Source: a bacterium (GTDB lineage: Bacteria > SM23-31). Taken from it: a stretch of 32,631 nucleotides of DNA. Under the pieces are notes generated by a model. That model saw nothing but the letters and a program-made list of their open reading frames with translations. It had not been told where the DNA came from and did no database searches. This document shows positions 24,467 to 32,631 of the stretch, one piece after another. Every line of letters starts with the position of its first letter. The stretch's first letter is position 1. The position numbers and the translations under genes were made by a program. The stretch is from NCBI GenBank assembly GCA_028278455.1, contig JANQEH010000026.1, positions 1 to 32,631 on the forward strand, in the 5' to 3' direction.

Positions 24467-27400
24467 TTATTTTATCAGAATCATCTTTCTGATCTCATTA
24501 AAACTGCCTGCCTGAATTCTGTAAATATAAATCCCTGAAGCTGCATGAATCCCGAATTGATTTCTTGCATCCCATCTCACCCTGTGTACTCCTGCCTCAA
24601 AGTCGCCGTTGACAAGCGTCCTTATCTCCTGGCCCAGAATATTGTAGATCTTCAAAGTAACTTTTCCAGATTGAGGAAGCCCAAACTCAATATTGGTATC
24701 CGGATTGAACGGATTAGGATAATTCTGTTTTAGGAAATAACTATCCGGAATTAAGGCCGGATCATCGTTTAATCCTTTTCCAACCGTAACTGTAAATGTC
24801 TCTGTATAAAGTTCACTCGATTTATATAATGCTGTAAAATTTGTCGGATCATTATTTACAAACGGGATCCCCTCTTTATTATTCCGTTTTTGCATTCTTA
24901 CAGGTATATCATAGGTAAATGAAGCTTTCTTTCGCATATCTATCTTTTCACCTGTTCCCGGTACAGTCATAATAATTTCCAAATCAGCCGGGAACTCTTC
25001 CGGAATCTGCCATCTCAAATCAACACTCCCCGAATTGCTGTTCGTCATGACTTTGAAATCCCAAGACACCTCCTGATCAGAAACATACCTGATATCCTGT
25101 GTATAATTTGCCGGATTAACTTCCCAGTCTTCATGAGGGAAAAATGCTGTGATGAATTCTCCGTCCAGGGGAACTAATTCATATACATCATTCACATCGT
25201 AACCCTCATAAGAAATGCTGCCTGATCCGAGATAATTATGAAGATCCTTCAGTTCACCGCTTTCAGCAATTAACTGGATTCTCCAGTCTATTTCAGGTTT
25301 ATGAACTCCGGATGCTTTACTGATCCCCGGAAAGGTAATGTCGAACTGTGCTCCATCAGTAGTTGTTCTGACAAAAAATCCCTGCCATGGAGAAATATCG
25401 GCGTCTGCACCTCCACCAGGGTAAAAAATATACTGTCCTCTATACCATTTGTAATATTGGTTATCGATTCCAGCCCCTTTTGCGATGTCATTATCCCAAC
25501 TAATACTTTCAACATATGGATTACCCAGGAGGTGCCAACCGTTGCTGCCAGTATAAGAAAGCTCAAGATTTACATCCGAATATTCGTTCGCGCCCTCAAT
25601 ATCGATCTGGGTATTGAAAAAACCGTAAATTATATAGCCGATACCGTTATCAATTATATCAGGAACTATCCATTTACTCTCTGTTTCGCTGTAGAAGTAT
25701 ATATTAGAATTATACTCCTGGAGTCTGAAAGGATAAATATCATCACTGAGCAGTTCCTCCGGATCTGTAACATCCACCGGATATACAGGAACACTCAGCA
25801 TATTCCATCCTCTCCCCATCGAATATTCTGCTGTAATATCAGCAGTTTCTATAACACCATATACGGAAAAGTGTTTTATCTTTGTTCTGATAGTATTTGC
25901 CGAAAAATTTATGGTCTGGGATCCTCTAACGCGTTTCCAGATACCCATGACCTCATCCCAGAGATGGATCCTCATTCTGCTTTCCCGGTTCATTATCTCA
26001 AATGGCTTGTATTCAAGAGTAATTGTAACAGAATCGTCAAAAACATATCCACTGCCTTCACCGGAAACGATAAATTCAACTGCCGAAGGTACCTGGTTCA
26101 GCTGTGTAGCCGGCAGTACAGACTGGTCAGGTTTACGGATGATAATGCTTTTATTCCCCGTAAAAGCGCCCGGAGGTATAGTTATGGTGTGGCCGGAATA
26201 CAGACTGTTCGCCCCGGCATTGACTGTACCGCCTGTGTTTCCGTTGATGTCAGACGAATCCGCAATTATTGTACCTGCTACATTGCTTTCACCTACCTGA
26301 ACATAAAATGTATCTATACTTATAACCCCATTTAGGTACCCTTTATAGATGAGTTCATGGAGTCCTGCCTGGGCAAATTCGGGCGCCCAGAAGAACAAAC
26401 CTGTTGTCGAGTCTATATGGGCATAATCGGGAAAGCTGACCTCGGAAAAGACAGGAGTACCTGAATACGATGTAACATATTGTGGTGTAATACTCAAATC
26501 CTGGCCTTCGACGAGTGTGGTATCGCTTAGTCCTGACAACTCAAAACCTTCTACAACATGAGTTATTCCCGTTAAAGCAGGTTTAAAAATATAGGGTGTA
26601 GATCCCGTAACAGCCCCGAGTATACTGCTGTTCTCGAGCCTTGGGATCACTATTGTCAATGAATCGGTTATACCAAGACCCGACGACAGATCAACAGTTA
26701 CGATGTAATTCATCGTATCCTCTGTCATAGTATATCCAGGTGTATTGATACCGATCATCTGGCCGTTTCCGTTGTCATCTCCAGTACCGTTTGTAATAGA
26801 GTTCTCACCTGCATCAACAGATCCATTTGCATTTACATCCTCATATATGTCGATCTTCTGGATAACAGCTGAACTCATACCGGTGAAATGTGGAGTGAGA
26901 CTAAAACTGGAAAAATCCATCTCCTCTTTCTGTCTGATCATTTGAAATGCTATAACAGGAATTGAGGTACCCCCTGTACGTGAAAGATCGGACAAGTTGT
27001 TTGTACTAATAGGATTTTGAGCTTCATGCAGAGATAGTTTACCTACAATATCAAACCTTGCCGGAGAAAGGTCAACACTGTCAACAAGTGTGTTATCATC
27101 AAGCCTTGTATATATTTCCAGGTTAAGATTATTATGTACCGAGTCCGGATTCTGAATATTTATAAAGTACAGTTTATGCGATCCTTTTGTTTCGGCTGCC
27201 CTAATATCGAGAACAAGTGTATCTCCGGATGATTCTGAGATATTAAAATAGGGATCTTGACCACTACGGGTAACAGTTCTATCTTTATCAAAATCGATAT
27301 TTGTTATGTCAAGCTGTGAAGGGAATATAACCACTATCTCATCACTTAGGCTGTCCAGGTTCTGGTTTGTCGTGAATTCAACCTCAAGATCAGTAACAGC

Positions 27401-30160
27401 GCCAAAATATGATTTAGTAAGCGTAGTAGAGAGAATATTTATCACAGGCGGGGTAGCCTTATGGTAATAACCTGTTATCGCAGATCCAATTCCATAGGGT
27501 GCAACCTGAGATATTATCCCTGAAGCGGTTATATTTGTGTTGTCCTCAACATCGATCCTGACAGAATCTCCATCACCAATCGTGCTTGTAAACGCTGCAA
27601 CTACCATATAATTCATTTCCCCTTCAGCAACGGTATCTGAAACATTGACGGCAACAGTCGTTCCACTCCCGCTATCATTAACCGGTGCAGTTCCAATACT
27701 TGGTTCATTAGTATCTATATAGCCGTCTCCATTCAGGTCCTTGTAGATATCTATTAAATTAATCTCAGCAGTTGTCATATATTTGTAAGTCGGTGTTACC
27801 TGGATCTGCGAAAGTATGCTTTGTTCTCCCAATGCTGCAAGCCGGAAAGTCGTTAAAACTACATTTGTATCTCCTGCAGTCGCAAGACCGTCCATCCTGT
27901 TTTCAATTATTGGATAATCAGCCGTCATAAGCTGCAGTGTCCCCCTGATATCAAAATTGACGGGAGTCTGGTCGGCATAATGAACAGTATCCTGCCCCCC
28001 TTGCCTGAATGTCTGCAGTGTGATCTCGACATCCTTCAGAGCAGAAGATGGATTGTTGATCCCTGTTAGAACTAGACTTTGATTACCCGCTGTGATGTTT
28101 CCGGGTACTACAAGCAAGATAGTACTGTCCGATGAGCTGTCCACTGTAGGTTTATTGCCTGTTGTCGTAGTTGTATTCGCGGCATCGACAGCTGCACCGG
28201 TGAAAGTGAATGTAGCCGGAAATTCAACTTTAATTGTATCATTTGCTGCAAGGGCTGCATATGTTGTAAATGCAATGGTAACTGTATCCGCCGGATTACC
28301 CGTCGTATCCATATCGAATGTAACACCAGTTAAATTTAGATATGGTATTGTTACTTCATGTGTAAATCCGGTTATTGCTCCACCGGATTTTGTCGTTGCC
28401 TGGCCTGAGGTTCCTCCGGTTTCTATTATAGAAGATGCAGCGCTGACATCGATCTTGATATCATCTGTGGTCTCGACTGAGGTTGAGATATCAGCTGTAA
28501 CAATAAAATTATTCGATGCACCCGCAGTTATCGTGTGGTTAAGGGTAATATTAACCGCAGCACCTGATCCGGCATCATCAGCAGGTGTTGCAACGGATAC
28601 CTCCCCCCCGTTTACTGTGCCGTTACCATCTGCGTCATAATATATATCTATGTTGCTGATCTCCCCTGTCAGCATCCCGTTAAATGTCGGGGTAACAGTA
28701 ATCTGTGTAACCGTAACATTTTCTCCTGCTGCGGCAAGTTTGAAAGCAGTAATCTCTATAGCAGTTCCTCCGATCTTCGCTTTTTGTGCGAGACTGTTAC
28801 CCGAGATCGGATTGTCTGCGGCAGCCTGTGTCAGTGTACCGACGATATTAAGTATTGCAGGACTTGCATCCGCGAACATGATAGTGTCACCCGCTGCATT
28901 TTCTCTTGCCACTATCACAAGTGTATCTCCGCCATGTGCAGATGCAGGATTATTTACTCCGGTCAGGATTAGAGTTTGATTCCCGGGCGGAACCGTTCCG
29001 GTCGAGTTCAGAACAACTTCATTCGAAGAATTACTCTCTACAGCAGGAGCAGCTCCTGTAAATGAACTTCCACCATCAACTCCAGGTCCTGTAAAAGTGA
29101 ATCCGGAAGGATATGTCAACACTATTTCATCGGTATTGTGAAGCGTATCAGTCGTAGTGAATTTGATCGTATCGGTGATAGTGGCCGAGGATATTGTGCT
29201 GTCGTTTGTCCCGAATGCTGTGTAATTTATAAAATACTTATGTTCGAGCATTGTTCCCGCAGCTCCTGAGCTCCAACCACGGTATTTATCATTAAACCAG
29301 AGGAAGTATAAATGATTAGCAGTCCCGCTGGTCTGGCTTATCCAGGTTGTCCCTCCGTCAATTGTCCTCAATATAGTACCGTTTGCTCCCGCGACCCATC
29401 CAGCGTTTGCATCGTAAAAATGGACATTATATAATACTTCTGTAGTTCCACTGGTTTGAGCATTCCAGTTTGTGCCGCCATCAGTGGTTTTTAAAATTGT
29501 ACCGTTATTCCCTACAACCCAACCCGTATTGCTGTCAACAAAATATGCATCCTGTAAGTTTTGAGCAGTTCCGCTGGTTTGAGCAGCCCAGTTTGTTCCT
29601 CCATCGGCAGTATATCTGATGGTACCGCTATAACCCACTATCCATCCTTCGAAATCATCAGCGAAATAGACTCTCATCAGGGAAACTGCAACACCCGTCC
29701 CAAGGCTATCCCAACTTGTCCCCCCGTCAGTTGTTTTAACCAGAAATCCGGATAGCCCAACGGCCCAGCCAGTATCAGAATCGAAGAAGTGTATATCCGT
29801 TAAGTTTTTGGTTGTACCCGTAGTAAGACCAGTCCAGTTTGTTCCACCATTAACTGTTTTGAGAATCGTACCATTATATCCTGAAATGAAGCCATTGCTT
29901 GCATCAAGCATATATAAGCCATGAAGAGTTTCAGTTGTACCGCTTGTTTGAGCTGCCCAGTTGTCACCTCCATCTGTTGTTACTAAAATGGTCCCATTAG
30001 CACCCGAAATCCATCCTTTATTTGAATTCAAAAAGTGTATATCATATAAAGTTGAGGCGGTTCCGGAAGTCTGGGCGCTCCATTGAGCAGTAAGGTTAGA
30101 ATTGCCGCATAGCAAAATTACCAAAATAACAAAAAAAGAAACTTTTTTACAAATAACCAT
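24467..30160 (-). CDS. Giant multidomain surface protein with beta-propeller repeats and T9SS-type C-terminus
   Basis: 1897 residues from ATG at 30160, chosen because AGGAG lies seven bases upstream and the protein then starts with a clean signal peptide (MVICKKVSFFVILVILLCG, cleavage near LTA at 25). Residues 28-314 are seven 41-residue Ycf48/BNR-like repeats (core GWxxGxxGTIL-TTDGGTNW), a predicted seven-bladed propeller. Three modules of about 300 residues follow, each with an EF-hand-like loop (DADGNGTVNGGE, DLNGDGYIDTNE, DVNANGSVDAGE). Next come a cadherin-like stretch, a ZU5-like region (about 1280-1430) and a region with GWNMLSVPV and GWHLLGNPY. Residues 1808-1897 form the C-terminal sorting domain (NYPNPFNPDTNIEFGLP, then IYNILGQEIRTLV). 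Family knowledge says such ends direct export by type IX secretion and cell-surface attachment. The ligand is unknown. Confidence 0.88.
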   Translation of the reverse strand: MVICKKVSFFVILVILLCGNSNLTAQWSAQTSGTASTLYDIHFLNSNKGWISGANGTILVTTDGGDNWAAQTSGTTETLHGLYMLDASNGFISGYNGTILKTVNGGTNWTGLTTGTTKNLTDIHFFDSDTGWAVGLSGFLVKTTDGGTSWDSLGTGVAVSLMRVYFADDFEGWIVGYSGTIRYTADGGTNWAAQTSGTAQNLQDAYFVDSNTGWVVGNNGTILKTTDGGTNWNAQTSGTTEVLYNVHFYDANAGWVAGANGTILRTIDGGTTWISQTSGTANHLYFLWFNDKYRGWSSGAAGTMLEHKYFINYTAFGTNDSTISSATITDTIKFTTTDTLHNTDEIVLTYPSGFTFTGPGVDGGSSFTGAAPAVESNSSNEVVLNSTGTVPPGNQTLILTGVNNPASAHGGDTLVIVARENAAGDTIMFADASPAILNIVGTLTQAAADNPISGNSLAQKAKIGGTAIEITAFKLAAAGENVTVTQITVTPTFNGMLTGEISNIDIYYDADGNGTVNGGEVSVATPADDAGSGAAVNITLNHTITAGASNNFIVTADISTSVETTDDIKIDVSAASSIIETGGTSGQATTKSGGAITGFTHEVTIPYLNLTGVTFDMDTTGNPADTVTIAFTTYAALAANDTIKVEFPATFTFTGAAVDAANTTTTTGNKPTVDSSSDSTILLVVPGNITAGNQSLVLTGINNPSSALKDVEITLQTFRQGGQDTVHYADQTPVNFDIRGTLQLMTADYPIIENRMDGLATAGDTNVVLTTFRLAALGEQSILSQIQVTPTYKYMTTAEINLIDIYKDLNGDGYIDTNEPSIGTAPVNDSGSGTTVAVNVSDTVAEGEMNYMVVAAFTSTIGDGDSVRIDVEDNTNITASGIISQVAPYGIGSAITGYYHKATPPVINILSTTLTKSYFGAVTDLEVEFTTNQNLDSLSDEIVVIFPSQLDITNIDFDKDRTVTRSGQDPYFNISESSGDTLVLDIRAAETKGSHKLYFINIQNPDSVHNNLNLEIYTRLDDNTLVDSVDLSPARFDIVGKLSLHEAQNPISTNNLSDLSRTGGTSIPVIAFQMIRQKEEMDFSSFSLTPHFTGMSSAVIQKIDIYEDVNANGSVDAGENSITNGTGDDNGNGQMIGINTPGYTMTEDTMNYIVTVDLSSGLGITDSLTIVIPRLENSSILGAVTGSTPYIFKPALTGITHVVEGFELSGLSDTTLVEGQDLSITPQYVTSYSGTPVFSEVSFPDYAHIDSTTGLFFWAPEFAQAGLHELIYKGYLNGVISIDTFYVQVGESNVAGTIIADSSDINGNTGGTVNAGANSLYSGHTITIPPGAFTGNKSIIIRKPDQSVLPATQLNQVPSAVEFIVSGEGSGYVFDDSVTITLEYKPFEIMNRESRMRIHLWDEVMGIWKRVRGSQTINFSANTIRTKIKHFSVYGVIETADITAEYSMGRGWNMLSVPVYPVDVTDPEELLSDDIYPFRLQEYNSNIYFYSETESKWIVPDIIDNGIGYIIYGFFNTQIDIEGANEYSDVNLELSYTGSNGWHLLGNPYVESISWDNDIAKGAGIDNQYYKWYRGQYIFYPGGGADADISPWQGFFVRTTTDGAQFDITFPGISKASGVHKPEIDWRIQLIAESGELKDLHNYLGSGSISYEGYDVNDVYELVPLDGEFITAFFPHEDWEVNPANYTQDIRYVSDQEVSWDFKVMTNSNSGSVDLRWQIPEEFPADLEIIMTVPGTGEKIDMRKKASFTYDIPVRMQKRNNKEGIPFVNNDPTNFTALYKSSELYTETFTVTVGKGLNDDPALIPDSYFLKQNYPNPFNPDTNIEFGLPQSGKVTLKIYNILGQEIRTLVNGDFEAGVHRVRWDARNQFGIHAASGIYIYRIQAGSFNEIRKMILIK
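29219..30079 (-). repeat. Seven tandem 123-base coding repeats (propeller blades)
   Basis: Seven units encode exactly 41 residues each with no spacing change: QTSGT near the start, GW(I/V) in the middle, GGTNW at the end. The seventh unit decays after its GT. The repeats lie within the giant surface-protein gene and are protein repeats, not a CRISPR or satellite. Confidence 0.88.
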
Positions 30161-30444
30161 GCAAAGCTCCTGTAAAAACTCTTTTTCCAAATATGCGGTT
30201 TCTTCTAAAAAAATCGGTTAATATATTATCGGCAGGAATCGGCGAATCTTCAGTATATATTTATACTTATTAAGTATATATATAATATATATAAATATCT
30301 ATCCTTACAAGGTTAAGACAATTGCGGGATCCTTTATGTCCTTGCTAATTCCTGAAAAGATTCATATACTGTCTGATTTTTTCTATAGCATGATGTAATT
30401 TTAATAACTACATTGATTCAACACACTGTAATTCAGGAAAATAA
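30161..30444. other. AT-rich intergenic region with TA repeats
   Basis: No gene. It holds the ribosome-binding site of the giant gene (AGGAG at about 30168-30172 on the minus strand) and a TA-rich stretch at 30252-30299 with the inverted repeat TATACTTA-T-TAAGTATA (30262-30278). On the plus strand there is a promoter-like pair TTGCTA (30342-30347) and TATACT (30365-30370), 17 bases apart, pointing toward the YbjQ pseudogene. The promoter of the giant gene probably lies here too but I cannot place it. Confidence 0.45.
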
Positions 30445-30776
30445 ATGCATAGGTTATTGACTACTACCACTTTCGGTATTGAACGGTACAAGGTCATAAA
30501 GAATCTTACTGTCGTCCGCGGGATAACTGTCTGATCAAAGTCAATATTCGGGACACATTGGGTAAGATCCGGACGATAGCAGGCGGGATTATCATTTTCT
30601 ACACAGAATTATGCGAGAAAACTCTTGCTGACGTTTATAAGGTGATGATGATCCACGCGGAGGAGATCGGGGTAATTGCTGTTATTGGAATAAAGTATGA
30701 CGAAACATAGGTAACGGTAGGCGTATCCGAGGTGCTGTGTTAGTGTACTGCGGTAGATATGAAACAGAATAGATAG
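30445..30776 (+). pseudogene. Decayed YbjQ (UPF0145/DUF74) gene
   Basis: Translation from ATG at 30445 gives LLTTTTFGIERYKVIKNLTV and then VRGITV, the usual YbjQ opening, before a TGA at 30532 where Arg (CGA) is expected. The family sequence resumes (SKSIFG), then shifts frame near 30550-30560. In the new frame LGKIRTIAGGIIIFYTELCE, HAEEIG and AVIGIKYDET follow the family pattern GG-x-YTEL...A-x-x-x-GA-x-AV-x-G. TAG at 30708 stands where Glu is usual; VGVSEVLC continues to a further TAG at 30741 (Tyr expected), then CTAV. The full family length of about 108 codons is covered. A ribosome-binding site (AGGAAA) and a promoter-like pair at 30342-30370 survive upstream. Intact YbjQ proteins form pentameric rings of uncertain function. 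Confidence 0.85.
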
Positions 30777-30807
30777 CAAAGTCAAAAAGTATAGGCATTT
30801 TGAAAAC

Positions 30808-31563
30808 ATGGAAAACATTATAAAACCTGCCCTGAAAATCAGGGATCTTTCTGTTAGCTTTGTTGATGAAGCTTCAGGGGAAAAGATAAAAGCTCTGGAC
30901 ATTTTCGATCTCGATATAGAAAAAGGTGAAGTATATGGAATATTCGGGAGGAAAAATTCCGGAAAGACTACACTATTAAACGTTTTGAATAGTACAGTCG
31001 AGGCAGAATCAGGACTGATAGAGATCTTCGGAGAGTCTCACTCTGAAGCTGGTGCAAGATTGAAAACAGGTTATTTCCCAGCTGAGCCGGAATTTGAAGG
31101 TTATCAGGTTGCCAGGAGTATACTTCAAAGAACTGCATATCTGAACGGTGTACCGGAAAACCGTGTCTCTATTGAGATCGATAGAGTCATAGAGGAGACT
31201 TCTCTAAGTACCTGGATTATGAAAAAAGTCAAAACATTTACAGAAGGTCAGTTAAGGAGATTAACAATTGCAGCTTCACTGCTGACAAATCCTGAACTAT
31301 TATTGATTGACGATCCTTCGTCAGGTATTGGAGAGATTGATATTGTCTGGATGACCGGATTCATTGACAAATTGAAAGAGCGTAATAAAACTGTTCTGAT
31401 CTGCAGTTCACAAATGACGGATATAGAAAAGCATGTCGACAAATTCAGATTTATGGAAAGCGGGCTGCTTACCGATGAAGTCGATATTTCGGAATTAAAA
31501 CCACCAAATACTACGTCTAAGATCTTTGAGGATAGATTCGGATATCTCAAGCCAGAGATATAA
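30808..31563 (+). CDS. ABC-type ATPase with degenerate catalytic motifs
   Basis: A 251-residue ABC ATP-binding domain with no membrane part. Walker A is intact (GRKNSGKT, 47-54). The signature motif reads FTEGQLRR (144-151) instead of LSGGQ. Walker B is LLLIDD (164-169), ending in Asp instead of the catalytic Glu. The Q-loop Gln is missing (GYFPAEPEF, 88-96) and the H-loop His is Gln202 (SSQMTD). Such a protein should bind ATP, but hydrolysis may be weak. Domain order resembles ABC-2/GldA-type exporters, yet no permease is adjacent in the window. The start has no clear ribosome-binding site. It runs convergent to the FapA gene, 29 bases apart. Confidence 0.85.
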   Translation: MENIIKPALKIRDLSVSFVDEASGEKIKALDIFDLDIEKGEVYGIFGRKNSGKTTLLNVLNSTVEAESGLIEIFGESHSEAGARLKTGYFPAEPEFEGYQVARSILQRTAYLNGVPENRVSIEIDRVIEETSLSTWIMKKVKTFTEGQLRRLTIAASLLTNPELLLIDDPSSGIGEIDIVWMTGFIDKLKERNKTVLICSSQMTDIEKHVDKFRFMESGLLTDEVDISELKPPNTTSKIFEDRFGYLKPEI

Positions 31564-31592
31564 GCATAAATCTGGATTTCAATTTTTAGTAT

Positions 31593-32631
31593 CTAATCTG
31601 CATTTTCTGTCTTCTTATCAGGAGCAGAATCCCTGTCATTAACAATCCCCTCATCGGTATATTTAAACTCTATAGTTGGATACTCTTCTTCGATTTCTAC
31701 CTGTCTGTCATAAATTCTTATGAAGGTCCTAGGATATACGGCAGTATTGATTGTTACAACTGCATCTTTGTATTTCTTTGTTTCCTCCAGCAATTCTTTA
31801 AATCCACCCTGGATATCTTTTTCCTGTTCAACAAGCTGAACTTTTGCTTTTTTAAGTTTTGCAAATAATTCTTTATCCTGGTCAGTCAATTCTTTTTTCG
31901 CCAGTTTCTTGGCCATCATTAATTCAAGAGCTTTCTCAATGGATTTTTGTTTTTCCTGGACTGTTTTCAGTTCAGCTTTTTTCTCCTCGAGTTTTTCCTG
32001 CGCTTCCCTATTTACACCTGTGATTATTTTAGTGGGTGTATAGCTGGGATTTCCTATAATATTTGCTTCTACACCTTTTTGTGCGAAAATTTCTCCTCCG
32101 ATTATCAGGCCTTTTTGTTCAGTAACATCTAGTTTTCCTTTTGTTTCTACCCTGCAATGCATAATGTATTCACAGAACACAATATCCTGCTCAGATATCA
32201 CAGATTGATTTTCACAGAATTTAGCATATACTTTACCTTTTGCTTTAATGATTCCATCACCTTTTCCACCAAATCCCGCTTTCAAAAGAACATCTCCGCC
32301 AGCCTCGATTTCAGCATCTTCAACGAAACCTGATATTTCGACATCATACTTAGCTTTGATCTTGAATCCTGCCTTGACATCCCCGTTAACCACTACAGAG
32401 CTATCACTGTCAATATTACCGGTAGCAAAATCAACATTCTCTTTGACAATAAAGACCGGATCAACAATAATAGTATTTCCTTTCTTCATGACATGTCCGT
32501 CAACATCCGCTAACATTATATTCTGGTCATTTGGATCAGGGCTGGCATTATTCCCGGCAGGTCTCGTTATAGCGTTCCCGGGTTTCGGGAGGAGTTCGGT
32601 TCCAGTAACTGTCATGCCTTTCTCACCTTGA
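31593..32631 (-). CDS. FapA/DUF342 family protein (5' end outside window)
   Basis: The frame stays open to the right edge; codons before the first visible ATG (32615) read GEKG, continuing into MTVTGTELLPKPG, which is the middle of FapA proteins (GxxGxTVxGxxLxxxPG). The visible 345 residues thus lack the N-terminus. They contain the polymer-forming beta-helix-like repeats (DSSVVVNGDVKAGFKIKAKY; AGGDVLLKAGFGGKGDGII; IGGEIFAQKGVEANIIGNP), a coiled coil (about 205-285) and a short C-terminal beta segment with AVYPRTFIRIYDRQ. FapA-type DUF342 proteins are found near flagellar genes in several phyla; the biochemical role is not established. On the minus strand like the flagellar genes. Confidence 0.88.
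   Translation of the reverse strand, partial: QGEKGMTVTGTELLPKPGNAITRPAGNNASPDPNDQNIMLADVDGHVMKKGNTIIVDPVFIVKENVDFATGNIDSDSSVVVNGDVKAGFKIKAKYDVEISGFVEDAEIEAGGDVLLKAGFGGKGDGIIKAKGKVYAKFCENQSVISEQDIVFCEYIMHCRVETKGKLDVTEQKGLIIGGEIFAQKGVEANIIGNPSYTPTKIITGVNREAQEKLEEKKAELKTVQEKQKSIEKALELMMAKKLAKKELTDQDKELFAKLKKAKVQLVEQEKDIQGGFKELLEETKKYKDAVVTINTAVYPRTFIRIYDRQVEIEEEYPTIEFKYTDEGIVNDRDSAPDKKTENAD

Noticed and set aside
24467..24736. C-terminus of the giant protein read as a flagellar FlgD domain
   Set aside because: The FlgD Ig-like model often cross-matches T9SS C-terminal domains. The true FlgD is at 7288-7995, and the NYPNPFNP motif after a secreted multidomain protein fits a sorting domain.
25301..26335. 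Plus-strand open frame of 344 codons opposite the giant surface-protein gene
   Set aside because: It has no recognisable domain or ribosome-binding site, and the minus strand encodes clear conserved modules across the same interval.
29219..30079. Regular 123-base repeats as a possible CRISPR or satellite array
   Set aside because: The unit is an exact multiple of three, in frame, and encodes conserved propeller blades; there are no short identical repeats with unique spacers.
30252..30299. TA-rich repeat as a replication origin or phase-variable tract
   Set aside because: The repeats are interrupted and short, with no DnaA-box-like clusters nearby; AT-rich promoter DNA explains them.
30609..30902. 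Minus-strand open frame of 97 codons overlapping the ABC ATPase start
   Set aside because: It runs antisense through the YbjQ pseudogene and the beginning of the ATPase gene; no domain or start signal supports it.

Overview
The window is a flagellar biosynthesis locus from a motile diderm bacterium, most likely of the Fibrobacterota-Chlorobiota-Bacteroidota (FCB) superphylum or an allied candidate phylum. The evidence is a 1897-residue surface protein with a type IX secretion (T9SS) style C-terminus (motif NYPNPFNP), found beside a complete flagellar hook-basal-body gene order, MotA/MotB, FliL and sigma-54 regulation. Base composition is moderately AT-rich. No rRNA or tRNA is present to fix the taxonomy, so the placement is an inference.

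Layout. From 1 to 19235 everything is on the minus strand and falls into three units, each headed by a recognisable -24/-12 (sigma-54) promoter. Unit A (promoter 19310-19325): flgB, flgC, an unrecognised 118-aa gene, fliE, fliF, fliG, fliH, fliI, fliJ, motE. Unit B (promoter 11714-11729): an exceptionally long fliK, flgD, a small TIGR02530-type flagellar operon gene, flgE. Unit C (promoter 4300-4315): flbD, motA, motB, fliL, fliM and a fliN/fliY gene cut by the left window edge. Upstream (19618-22851, minus) lie a small cupin gene and a two-gene operon for a PAS histidine kinase and an NtrC-type sigma-54 activator with a GAFTGA motif. That pair reads from a sigma-70-like promoter and is the obvious FlrB/FlrC-type switch for the three sigma-54 promoters.

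From 23117 the content changes to surface-protein sorting. A plus-strand pair encodes a small exosortase/archaeosortase-family protein (Cys93, Arg134, His153) and a cysteine-free multi-pass membrane partner. Converging on it is a minus-strand operon with the giant T9SS-type protein followed 11 bases later by a 67-aa protein. That small protein is almost nothing but a signal peptide, a Pro-rich tract, a WG-containing motif, one membrane span and an RKRRR tail, the anatomy of an exosortase substrate. This compact processing enzyme-partner-substrate set next to a T9SS cargo gene is the most interesting part of the window.

The right end holds a decayed YbjQ (UPF0145/DUF74) gene that is easy to miss because of three in-frame stops and a frameshift, an ABC-type ATPase in which several catalytic residues are replaced, and the 5'-truncated end of a FapA (DUF342) gene entering from outside the window.
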